DNA of 64,000 nucleotides, taken from NCBI GenBank assembly GCA_021151695.1, contig JAGKWU010000002.1:124001-188000 (forward strand), written 5' to 3'. The position numbers were made by a program, and so were the translations under genes. Position 1 is the first letter of the stretch, and each line of letters opens with the position of its first letter. Below are positions 43,344 through 50,061 of the stretch, one piece after another. The stretch comes from Cellvibrionaceae bacterium. Its GTDB lineage: Bacteria > Pseudomonadota > Gammaproteobacteria > Pseudomonadales > Cellvibrionaceae. The notes under the pieces are model-generated. The model worked only from the letters and a program-made list of their open reading frames with translations, was not told the origin of the DNA and searched no databases.

Positions 43344-43496
43344 TGTAGGGCGGGTTAGTTGCATAGCAACATAACCCGCGAGGACATACAAACATCGCCA
43401 CACTTGAAGGCACATTGTTATGGTTTTTTGCTCATTGTTTGATGTGTAATTGAAACATAAACACGCGGGTTACGCCTCTGGCTAACCCGCCCTACA
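43344..43496. repeat. 153-bp MITE/BIME-like element with 15-bp inverted ends
   Basis: The ends TGTAGGGCGGGTTAG and CTAACCCGCCCTACA are perfect inverted repeats. Each end folds alone into a nested hairpin: CGGGTTA-GTTGC-ATA-GCAAC with TAACCCG on the left, CGGGTTA-CGCC-TCT-GGC-TAACCCG on the right. The AT-rich centre has no gene. This looks like paired REP hairpins or a miniature mobile element. Confidence 0.75.
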
Positions 43497-43538
43497 TGGC
43501 TGTGCTTTTCTACGGCTTTGTTATGCCAAGGTAAATCT

Positions 43539-43922
43539 ATGACAGAGGATGCATTGTTGAACATAGCAGAATGGATTTATATGCCTTCTGTTTTGGTTTT
43601 TCTATTTATTATTTTCGCGGCTTTTTTTCTAGAAATATGGCTGCCCTCTTTGTATGGTGCAAAACGAGCATTGGCGTGGTTTGCTATAACTGTATTGACA
43701 CTCACTGTTTTTATTGCAACCCTCATTTGGAGCTTTAGCATGGGTGGTTGTTTCGAAAATTGTTCAGGTAAAAAAGATGATGAGATTGGTTTGATAGTTG
43801 CCGGGACGGCTAATTGGATCTACATACTTTTCTTATTCTTCATATGCGCTGATATACATAAAAAATGTATGAAAATTTTTCTTGATTTTATAGAAAAAAT
43901 GAAAATTAAAGGTCGCTGCTAA
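43539..43922 (+). CDS. small membrane protein, 127 aa
   Basis: Unrecognised. The ATG at 43539 (AAGG about 9 nt upstream) is better than an upstream start at 43518. Three membrane segments are apparent: about residues 15-35 (V-L-V-F-L-F-I-I-F-A-A-F-F-L), about 46-67 (A-I-T-V-L-T-L-T-V-F-I-A) and about 88-105 (W-I-Y-I-L-F-L-F-F-I-C-A). A loop holds G-G-C-F-E-N-C-S-G, a possible disulfide or metal pair. It lies 42 nt after the repeat element. Confidence 0.65.
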   Translation: MTEDALLNIAEWIYMPSVLVFLFIIFAAFFLEIWLPSLYGAKRALAWFAITVLTLTVFIATLIWSFSMGGCFENCSGKKDDEIGLIVAGTANWIYILFLFFICADIHKKCMKIFLDFIEKMKIKGRC

Positions 43923-43933
43923 TCGCAGCCTAA

Positions 43934-44209
43934 ATGTCATATGCGAAATTTTGTCATTTTTATCGAAGGGGAAAATTTCAACTTAGAGGTCGAAGGGGTG
44001 GTGCGCCTGTAGGGTTCTTTGCCTCGCGCCGTATAGAGGCTGAAACAGAGGAGGCTGCATCAAGCGCAGTATTGATGCGGTTGCTTTCGGAGCCAGAGAT
44101 AGACGGTAAAGCACTGACTGATTATACAGTGTTTGTAAAAATGGTTCATGAAATGCCTCTGGATCACAAAAAAGAATATTATGGCTTTACATTTTTCCCA
44201 ATGGAATAA
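43934..44209 (+). CDS. small hypothetical protein, 91 aa
   Basis: A 91-residue soluble protein. It begins M-S-Y-A-K-F-C-H-F-Y, then R-G-R-R-G-G-A-P-V-G-F-F-A-S-R-R-I-E-A-E-T-E-E, a pattern I have seen in unnamed short proteobacterial proteins, but no function is known to me. Its ATG lies 12 nt after the preceding stop, so it may be co-transcribed with the small membrane protein. Confidence 0.6.
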   Translation: MSYAKFCHFYRRGKFQLRGRRGGAPVGFFASRRIEAETEEAASSAVLMRLLSEPEIDGKALTDYTVFVKMVHEMPLDHKKEYYGFTFFPME

Positions 44210-44370
44210 TAGCTTTTAATTGGGAGTAAGGTTAAATTAAGCGAATATTTATACGGTGAACTTTACTCTGAATCCAGTTTTTCGTTTTTTATAAAAAAAT
44301 AATAACTTAAAAAACCGGGGCGCCTAGTTTATGAACTTTGGCACTATGCTAAATATTACGAGATTAATAC

Positions 44371-44739
44371 GTGAATGAATTAAAAATTAAAGGATTAACA
44401 CCGTTTGTTCCTGGAAAAAACTTTGAGTTATCAAAGAAATTCTATAGCGATATCGGTTTTACTGTTGAAGCTGAAATAGAAAATGCCATTCTCTTTGTGT
44501 CGAACGGATATGGTTTTTGGCTGCAAAATTATTATGTGAAAGAGTGGGCCGAAAACTCAATGCTTTGCCTGTATGTCAATGATATTAAATTATGGTGGTC
44601 AAAAAACGAATCTGTATTAAGTAGTGATGCATACGGGGATCACGCAAAGGTATTTTCAGAGCCGCATGATCAAGAGGGCGCGTTGATGATGCAGTTTTGT
44701 GATCCATCGGGTGTTTTGTGGCATGTAAGGGAAAACTAA
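44371..44739 (+). CDS. VOC-superfamily (glyoxalase/bleomycin-resistance-like) protein
   Basis: The 122-residue protein starts at GTG 44371. It has the paired beta-alpha-beta pattern of VOC proteins: L-T-P-F-V-P-G-K-N-F-E-L-S-K-K-F-Y-S-D-I-G-F-T, then A-I-L-F-V-S-N-G-Y-G-F-W-L-Q, and closes with M-Q-F-C-D-P-S-G-V-L-W-H. Single-module VOC proteins work as dimers, in metal-dependent chemistry or drug sequestration; the substrate is unknown. It is unrelated in detail to the VOC protein at 48332. Confidence 0.8.
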   Translation: MNELKIKGLTPFVPGKNFELSKKFYSDIGFTVEAEIENAILFVSNGYGFWLQNYYVKEWAENSMLCLYVNDIKLWWSKNESVLSSDAYGDHAKVFSEPHDQEGALMMQFCDPSGVLWHVREN

Positions 44740-44790
44740 AATTCAGCATCAGAGAATAATAAATTGATCGAGCGTTACGCACTTTCTCCT

Positions 44791-44816
44791 GATTCCCAAG
44801 CTCCAGCTTGGGAATC
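44791..44816. repeat. 26-bp perfect palindrome
   Basis: Arms GATTCCCAAGCT and AGCTTGGGAATC flank CC. It sits in the gene-free stretch after the VOC gene. The sequence type recurs as dispersed repeats in many bacterial genomes. Confidence 0.7.
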
Positions 44817-44932
44817 CTACAAGCCGCTGGTCGGAACTCAGATTGAAGCTTGGGTGCTTGTAATAGAGTGAGAGAAAGCCGTTAATAAAAACACCGCCGA
44901 ACAATATTTGTACGTCATTCAAACTCAGCTGC

Positions 44933-45123
44933 GTAGGTTGGCGGTAAGCGCAGCGCACCCCAACATGACCATGCCGCCGCATTAACCAAAAATAAAAATG
45001 TACACTGCTTTCTAATTAAATCTTTCCGCCTGTCAATAATGTCGTTTGTTGGCAAGTCAGATATGTTGGGGCGGGTCGCGTAGATTGCGCTGCGCTTAGC
45101 CTGCGCGGCCCACGCCAACCTAC
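44933..45123. repeat. 191-bp MITE/REP-like element with GTAGGTTGGCG ends
   Basis: Left end GTAGGTTGGCG and right end CGCCAACCTAC are perfect 11-bp inverted repeats. Inside each end a GCGC-rich segment (AAGCGCAGCGCACCCCAAC on the left, TTGCGCTGCGCTTAG on the right) can fold back. Minus-strand open frames across it lack credible features. Confidence 0.65.
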
Positions 45124-45180
45124 AGCTCGCAAATTGAGCAAACACCCCTCGCGTTGACAGCTCCAACCCCATCCTCTAAC

Positions 45181-45419
45181 CTGACGCCGCCTTGGTAAAA
45201 CCCGAGGTCGGGATTACTACCCCCGTGATCACCTAGTGGCACCGAGTGTTTATCACTTCGTGTTCTCGTACAGCCGTGCCTGTTAGTTATGGCGGCTGGG
45301 CGGGGCCGCCTTCGGGCGGGCCGGTGATCACTAGGGCCGGTGGTAGTAACCCTGTCCAGTCGCCTCCATGAATTACTACCTCATGGTGGTGGTTAAACAA
45401 CCTAGTACGAGAAATTATT
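45181..45419. other. GC-rich structured noncoding region with nested inverted repeats
   Basis: No gene is credible here. ATTACTACCCCCGTGATCACC (about 45213-45232, given in part) is mirrored by GGTGATCACTAGGGCC and GGTGGTAGTAACC at 45322-45351, so the ends could pair over about 140 nt. Between them lies a UUCG-capped hairpin (GGCCGCC-TTCG-GGCGG). A further ATTACTACCTCATGG copy follows at 45372. The pattern suggests a folded RNA or a mobile-element end; type unknown. Confidence 0.45.
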
Positions 45420-45725
45420 ATGGATAATATTACCTCTCTGGTGCACGGCACCAAATCAACCTGCAATATCACCCTCGACGATTATCAACACGCGTTTTAT
45501 TAACAAAGTTGCATCAATATCCTCGCCCCCGGCGGAGCGCTTTTGCAGCACGTTGGCTACGAAATAGAGAAAGATGCAAAACATCAATTGCGAGACGAAG
45601 TGCATCTTGTCAGCTGTCTGCTACACAATATTCACCACGATCTGGATTTGCCCCAGCATGCCTTATACGGCCTTGCCGATTTGATGTATCGCGTACAGGA
45701 TTTTTGCGATAAAAATATGGGGTAG
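45420..45725 (+). pseudogene. small ORF interrupted by one in-frame TAA
   Basis: An ATG at 45420 opens a 27-codon frame (M-D-N-I-T-S-L-V-H-G-T-K) that stops at TAA 45501. The same frame then runs on for about 74 codons through L-A-P-G-G-A-L-L-Q-H-V-G-Y-E and V-H-L-V-S-C-L-L-H-N-I-H-H-D-L-D to 45725. Together they would make a protein of about 101 residues. Either one gene is broken by a nonsense mutation, or the second part is a separate small gene starting at TTG 45543. The family is not recognised. Confidence 0.4.
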
Positions 45726-45793
45726 GGGAAAAGCGCGGCCGAAAGGTTGCGCTATTTATGTTTAACCACCAAGTCTCAACAGGGAGTATGTAA

Positions 45794-45970
45794 ATGAAAA
45801 TTAAAGGCGTGCATTTTTTGGCTTTGGCTAGCATATTGTCAGCCATAGCGCTTATCGTGTTTGGTTGGCAATTTTATGTGGGCAATAATATAGAGTTGAA
45901 AGCAACAATCCTTCCATTTGTTGTTTTTATTGGCAGTACCACGCAATTTTTAAAAAGCATCAAAAATTGA
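45794..45970 (+). CDS. 58-aa small membrane protein
   Basis: ATG at 45794 with AGGGAG upstream. The 58 residues form two hydrophobic segments: F-L-A-L-A-S-I-L-S-A-I-A-L-I-V-F-G and I-L-P-F-V-V-F-I-G-S-T, with a Lys-rich C-terminus. Function unknown. It lies 28 nt before the next gene and may share its transcript. Confidence 0.6.
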   Translation: MKIKGVHFLALASILSAIALIVFGWQFYVGNNIELKATILPFVVFIGSTTQFLKSIKN

Positions 45971-45998
45971 AATTTAAGGATGAGATAGGTTTTGCCCC

Positions 45999-46574
45999 AT
46001 GCACAGAATATTTTTTATTTTTTTAATTGTTTTTTCTGCTTCCACAAAAGCATCAGAGCGTGAGCTTGGTAATTACTTGCAGTATGCTGCAGGTATATAC
46101 GGCAGCATCTATATTCATGAGTGGGGGCACGCTGCGGTCGCCTACATGGGCGGTGCAACTGACATAGATATAGATGTGCCCCGCAAAGATGGTTCACTCC
46201 TGAGCGGCAACACATCCTATCAAATCGCAGAAGATAAGAATTTTCCAGCCTTCAAATTGTCGGTTGATGTAGCAGGGTTAATAACGGCCAATATGGCAGG
46301 GGAACTTGTCATTCAAAAGCCGGGTTTGCATGGCAATCCCTTGGCGCAAAGCATTGCAACTACAAATTGCATTGCAAACCTAAAACATGTCTACACCTAC
46401 TACACCCACATTAGAGGTCGCGACGGTTATACGGGCAATGACATAGATGCTTTTGAAATGGATGGTGGAAATCCTCATATTCTTTCGGCGCTGCTGGTAA
46501 CCTATACATTGTGGAGCTTGAAAAGAATGGAAGAAAAAAGTATCCCCTTATATGGATTGGAGTATAAGTTTTAA
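45999..46574 (+). CDS. putative HEXXH metalloprotease-like protein
   Basis: The 191-residue product has a signal peptide (about residues 1-18, ending S-T-K-A-S) and a zinc-binding helix I-H-E-W-G-H-A-A (H40, E41, H44), as in gluzincin or M50-like peptidases. Around it are mostly small hydrophobic residues (V-A-Y-M-G-G-A, then L-S-V-D-V-A-G-L-I-T-A-N-M-A-G-E-L), so part of the protein may sit in the membrane; N-A-N-M-A-G-E resembles the helix that supplies a third ligand in such enzymes. I do not recognise the exact family; proteolysis is inferred from the motif only. Confidence 0.6.
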   Translation: MHRIFFIFLIVFSASTKASERELGNYLQYAAGIYGSIYIHEWGHAAVAYMGGATDIDIDVPRKDGSLLSGNTSYQIAEDKNFPAFKLSVDVAGLITANMAGELVIQKPGLHGNPLAQSIATTNCIANLKHVYTYYTHIRGRDGYTGNDIDAFEMDGGNPHILSALLVTYTLWSLKRMEEKSIPLYGLEYKF

Positions 46575-46646
46575 GGTTCGGCTTGTTGGCTGTTTATTAT
46601 TTCTAATCGATTGGCTTTGAATTAGATCTTACGTATAGGGAGCATC

Positions 46647-47261
46647 ATGACATTTACCAGTATATTCTCGCTATTCGTAGCCTTGGTGATTTTGGCCGCA
46701 ACGCCAGGTCCGGGCGTTTTTACTGTTGTAGCCAGATCTATGGCTGCCGGCTTTTTTTCCGGGCTGGCCACGGTTTTGGGGATTGTATTTGGAGATTATA
46801 TTTTTATTGTTTTATCGGTGTGTGGCTTGGCTGCTTTGGCGAGCGCAATGGGTGGTTTCTTTGCGTTTATTAAATATGCTGGCGCCATCTACCTGATCTT
46901 TCTCGGTATGAAATTACTTTTGGCAAAAAGCAATTCTGTAGAGATTAAGCCTGCAGCTAAGCATTCTCTTTCTTCAAATTTTCTCGCAGGTCTCGTTACT
47001 ACGTTAAGCAATCCAAAAGCTATTCTTTTTTATGTGAGCTTTTTTCCTGCTTTCGTTGATGTACAGCATGTAACATCCTTTCAGGTTTTCCAGTTGTTAC
47101 TTGTCGCAACGGTTGCCGTTGGCTTTGTTATGGCTGGATATGCTTACACCGCGAGCAAAGCCAGGGGTTTCTTCAAAAACTCAGGTGCGAGCAAAAAACT
47201 TAATGTAACTGCCGGCAGTATTATGGTGGGCAGTGGTGCGTTATTGGCTGTAAAAGCCTAG
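46647..47261 (+). CDS. LysE/RhtB-family amino-acid exporter
   Basis: The 204-residue inner-membrane protein shows the LysE/RhtB opening: A-A-T-P-G-P-G-V-F-T-V-V-A-R-S (about residues 18-32), with the conserved P-G-P motif, then G-L-A-T-V-L-G-I-V-F-G-D. The mid-protein L-S-N-P-K-A-I-L-F-Y-V-S-F-F-P motif is also characteristic. Six membrane segments are expected. Likely role is export of an amino acid or homoserine-like compound. AGGGAG upstream supports the start. Confidence 0.9.
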   Translation: MTFTSIFSLFVALVILAATPGPGVFTVVARSMAAGFFSGLATVLGIVFGDYIFIVLSVCGLAALASAMGGFFAFIKYAGAIYLIFLGMKLLLAKSNSVEIKPAAKHSLSSNFLAGLVTTLSNPKAILFYVSFFPAFVDVQHVTSFQVFQLLLVATVAVGFVMAGYAYTASKARGFFKNSGASKKLNVTAGSIMVGSGALLAVKA

Positions 47262-47378
47262 ATTATTAAATGCAGGAGCGCTGGTGTTGCAAGGATTTGT
47301 CTGGGGTTGACTTTGGGTGCCGAACAAATAACACCCAGAGAATTAGTCTTTGGGCATGATAAAACCTTGTGAGATGTT

Positions 47379-47882
47379 ATGTATATAGATCCAAAATTTC
47401 AATTAAACAGAAAATTTCTTTATCGGATAAGTGCTGCTTTTATACTGATCAGCCTTTATGGGCTTTTTATAAAAGATTACAAAGCTGAAGATTACGTTAT
47501 CTATATTCATATCCTAATTAACAGTACGTTGTACTTAGCCCTCGGTGTTGTTGTAGTTCATGCGACGGTTTTGAGGGACAAGGTTTTCGGTATAAATAGA
47601 TGCCCGCATTGCAATAACAAAACATGGAATGTGGTTCGCAGGTTAAAAATTAATCCAAATATACCGGTATCTTGTAAATGCGATGGCTGTAATAAAATGG
47701 TCAAACTGAAAAATTGGCCAGCTTTTATGCTTGTTTCAGTTGTTGGTATTTTTATGTTATCTGTTCTTATATCAAATAATGTTCACTTTGCATATTTAGC
47801 TTCGGAAGCATATTTGTTTTGTGTAGTGATTATTATGGTTAGATTTACACCACTACGTGCATGGCATAATTTTAAAAAATAA
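47379..47882 (+). CDS. membrane protein with zinc-ribbon-like loop
   Basis: Unrecognised 167-residue protein with four probable membrane segments (two before residue 65, two after residue 110). The loop between carries C-P-H-C (about residues 75-78) and, about 20 residues later, C-K-C-D-G-C, a four-to-five-Cys arrangement typical of rubredoxin-knuckle zinc ribbons, predicted cytoplasmic. The coding region is AT rich like its neighbours. Confidence 0.6.
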   Translation: MYIDPKFQLNRKFLYRISAAFILISLYGLFIKDYKAEDYVIYIHILINSTLYLALGVVVVHATVLRDKVFGINRCPHCNNKTWNVVRRLKINPNIPVSCKCDGCNKMVKLKNWPAFMLVSVVGIFMLSVLISNNVHFAYLASEAYLFCVVIIMVRFTPLRAWHNFKK

Positions 47883-47948
47883 TAAGCTGCGGCAACGATG
47901 GTCGAACATAAATCGCTGCTTGGCATTTAATAATGCGGGTTCAGACCT

Positions 47949-48275
47949 ATGAAAATTAATTCGGTAATTATTACCTGTGGAGTTTGCGGTTTTCTCTTCG
48001 CTGCCTTAGGTGGCATCAATTCTGGCTATTCTCTGGAATCTTGCGAATTTTATGCTCTTGCAGGAGTTTTCTTTGGTCTTGTAGCTGAGCCTGTAATGTC
48101 CCCCAAGGATTTTAAATATCCTACACTGTGGCAAATCTCTTCCTGTGTCGCAGGATTTTTGGTTGTGGCTTTTATATTGTCACTACCCCCTATGGGTTAT
48201 GCTTTGGCGGTTTTGCTGGGAGTCATCGCCGGTTATACCGCTCCAAGTTGGGTAAAACATTTTAATATTCTGTAA
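47949..48275 (+). CDS. small membrane protein, 108 aa
   Basis: Unrecognised 108-residue hydrophobic protein with about four membrane segments: V-I-I-T-C-G-V-C-G-F-L-F-A-A-L-G-G, then L-A-G-V-F-F-G-L-V-A, C-V-A-G-F-L-V-V-A-F-I-L and Y-A-L-A-V-L-L-G-V-I-A-G. No charged motif suggests transport. It starts 66 nt after the zinc-ribbon membrane protein, same strand. Confidence 0.6.
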   Translation: MKINSVIITCGVCGFLFAALGGINSGYSLESCEFYALAGVFFGLVAEPVMSPKDFKYPTLWQISSCVAGFLVVAFILSLPPMGYALAVLLGVIAGYTAPSWVKHFNIL

Positions 48276-48331
48276 CAGGCATAAATTTATAAATCTCCGC
48301 ATCATTAATATTTAAACCAAAGGACACTGCA

Positions 48332-48718
48332 ATGATCGACCACATAGGCATTCGCGTCAGCAACCTGCAAAACAGCAAAGCATTTTACGTTTCCGCTTTT
48401 GTTCCTATCGACTATCAACTCCTGATGGAATTTCCCGCTGCGGTTACTGGTACTGTGGATGTTGCTGGTTTTGGTGAGGCGCCCAAGCCGGATTTCTGGA
48501 TTAGCGAAACTGCCGAGCCAATTTCGCCGGTACATGTGGCTTTTAGCGTTTCGTCGCGGGATAAGGTGGATGCTTTTTATAAAGCGGCGTTGGCGGCGGG
48601 CGGTCGTGACAATGGTGCACCTGGGTTGCGGCCGCATTATCACCCCAATTATTACGGGGCTTTTATTCTCGATCCTGATGGGCATAATATCGAAGCTGTT
48701 TGTCACCATCCCGCTTGA
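48332..48718 (+). CDS. VOC-superfamily glyoxalase-like protein
   Basis: The 128-residue protein begins M-I-D-H-I-G-I-R-V-S-N-L-Q-N-S-K-A-F-Y, with a metal-ligand His in the first strand. It continues with H-V-A-F-S-V-S-S-R-D-K-V-D-A-F-Y and ends with Y-Y-G-A-F-I-L-D-P-D-G-H-N-I-E-A-V, the second metal-ligand half. This matches the common glyoxalase/bleomycin-resistance dioxygenase family of unknown substrate. The next gene starts 15 nt later. Confidence 0.88.
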   Translation: MIDHIGIRVSNLQNSKAFYVSAFVPIDYQLLMEFPAAVTGTVDVAGFGEAPKPDFWISETAEPISPVHVAFSVSSRDKVDAFYKAALAAGGRDNGAPGLRPHYHPNYYGAFILDPDGHNIEAVCHHPA

Positions 48719-48733
48719 GATTAATTGCTAGCT

Positions 48734-49441
48734 ATGAATATCCTTCTCTCACCCGAGCCCTTGCTGTTTTGGCTAACACTGTGTTGTTGTGTTCCGCTCT
48801 TGGTGGTAGCCGTGGTGAGAGCGCCTTGGGCGCAATTATTGGCGGTACAGGAGCGGCAGCATGCATTTTTTGCGGCTGTTATAGCGCTTGCGGTTTTGTG
48901 GTTGCTGCAGATTTCTATTAAAGGGACCTTGGCTTTTCATCCATTGGTGATGACTGTTACCACTATGTTGTTTGGCTGGAGCCTGGCGATTTTGGTGGGG
49001 GCGTCTGCGCTGGTGTTACTTAAGCTTTTTCAGTTGGCGGCGCATCGCGCGCTTATGGGCAGTGAGGTGGCCTGGGCGCAGTTTGATATAAGCACTTTTC
49101 CTGTCGATTTTTGTTTGAGCGTTGCGGTACCTGTGGGCTGGGCGTGGTGCGTTATTTGGTTGGTTAATCATTGGAAATTTAAAAATCCGTTTACCTTCTT
49201 TTTAGGTGTGGGATTTTTTGGCGCTATGGCTGGTAACCTATTAACCGCTACCAGTGCGGTTGCGCTTTTTGCAGTGGCGAGTAGCGAAATTTATTCGCCG
49301 CTGGTGCAAGAGTTTTTTCCATCGTTTTTGTTGATGACGTTTCCCGAAGGTTTTATCAACGGCACTATAGCCACCGCACTCACAGTTTTCTGGCCGGACA
49401 TTGTCAAAACCTACCAGGACGAATGGTTCCTCAACGATTAA
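48734..49441 (+). CDS. CbiM-like membrane protein (COG3235-type)
   Basis: The roughly 235-residue protein has about six membrane segments. Marks of the CbiM-like energy-coupling permease family are A-V-P-V-G-W-A-W-C in the middle and the C-terminal F-P-E-G-F-I-N-G-T-I-A-T-A-L-T-V-F, where CbiM has its E-x-x-x-x-G helix. The ATG at 48734 is preferred over the TTG at 48725. No CbiN/O/Q partners are nearby, so it is probably the stand-alone proteobacterial form, with unknown cargo (metal is the family guess). Confidence 0.75.
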   Translation: MNILLSPEPLLFWLTLCCCVPLLVVAVVRAPWAQLLAVQERQHAFFAAVIALAVLWLLQISIKGTLAFHPLVMTVTTMLFGWSLAILVGASALVLLKLFQLAAHRALMGSEVAWAQFDISTFPVDFCLSVAVPVGWAWCVIWLVNHWKFKNPFTFFLGVGFFGAMAGNLLTATSAVALFAVASSEIYSPLVQEFFPSFLLMTFPEGFINGTIATALTVFWPDIVKTYQDEWFLND

Positions 49442-49520
49442 GCCTTCGCATTGCCGCCATTGAACTCGTGCTGGCTTACGTAACCTAAGCAGTAATGTGA
49501 CAAAGAGTCAGGTGGCTATT

Positions 49521-49787
49521 ATGGCTGGGGGATGGGCACGCGATGGCGGTGTGCAGGATCAAATAGATGCAACGGTAGAAGACGCGGTAGAACGTGCCCG
49601 CAGCCGCTTGCCCTTGGGCGAAAGCCTTGAGCATTGCGAGGAATGCGGTGCTGCCATACCCGAAGGCAGGCGTCTGGCCGTTCCGGGTGTTCGCCTTTGT
49701 GTTGCTTGCCAATCCCAACACGACCAGGATGAAGCTATTTTTGCCGGCTATAACCGCCGGGGCAGCAAAGACAGCCAATTGCGCTAA
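49521..49787 (+). CDS. YbiI-type DksA/TraR zinc-finger protein
   Basis: From the ATG at 49521 the product is 88 residues, the same length as E. coli YbiI, beginning M-A-G-G-W-A-R-D-G-G-V-Q-D-Q-I and ending G-Y-N-R-R-G-S-K-D-S-Q-L-R. The four zinc Cys sit in H-C-E-E-C-G-A and R-L-C-V-A-C-Q. It lacks the coiled coil of true DksA, and its role is unproven, though the family touches RNA polymerase. An upstream GTG (49497) would add eight unconserved residues. Confidence 0.9.
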   Translation: MAGGWARDGGVQDQIDATVEDAVERARSRLPLGESLEHCEECGAAIPEGRRLAVPGVRLCVACQSQHDQDEAIFAGYNRRGSKDSQLR

Positions 49788-49894
49788 AAAAGTAATTAAC
49801 ATGAGCGCAACGGAGCGAATCGGACTAGCTTCGCTTATATCTAGATAAAAACATCATAAAAGCCCGTTTGACGCTTTAAATCGCACTGACTATT

Positions 49895-50005
49895 CTGTGA
49901 AGTAATTGGCAAACCCTTTGAAAATCGGGGACGCAAAGCTGCGGGGCTACGGGAGACTTCTATGAAGCTTCTATGCCAGCCGGGTTGCTCTCAAGTGCAT
50001 CCAGC
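49895..50005 (+). ncRNA. candidate cyclic-di-GMP-I (GEMM) riboswitch
   Basis: The conserved GEMM core is present: GGCAAACC (49908-49915), a small GAAA-containing hairpin (CTTTGAAAATCGG), and GGGACGCAAAGC (49928-49939), followed by GGGGCTAC and, after a variable hairpin (GAGACTTCTATGAAGCTTC), CCAGCCGGGTTGCTC. These are the joining and ligand-contact segments of class I cyclic-di-GMP aptamers. It ends about 57 nt before the DUF4114 gene start, leaving space for an expression platform near GAGGATATTCC. It was identified by eye, without a covariance search. Confidence 0.8.
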
Positions 50006-50061
50006 CACGTCTATAGCTTTTGTCCCGGTTTCCTATAAATCTTCGTTCCAGAGGATATTCC

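Noticed and set aside
44749..45172. Minus-strand ORFs of 77 and 85 aa
   Set aside because: They run through palindromic repeats and their translations have no credible protein features.
42600..49500. Possible chromosomal integron cassette array
   Set aside because: The strip of small, same-strand genes looks cassette-like, but no recurring attC-type sites (GTTRRRY / RYYYAAC pairs) between genes and no integrase were seen.
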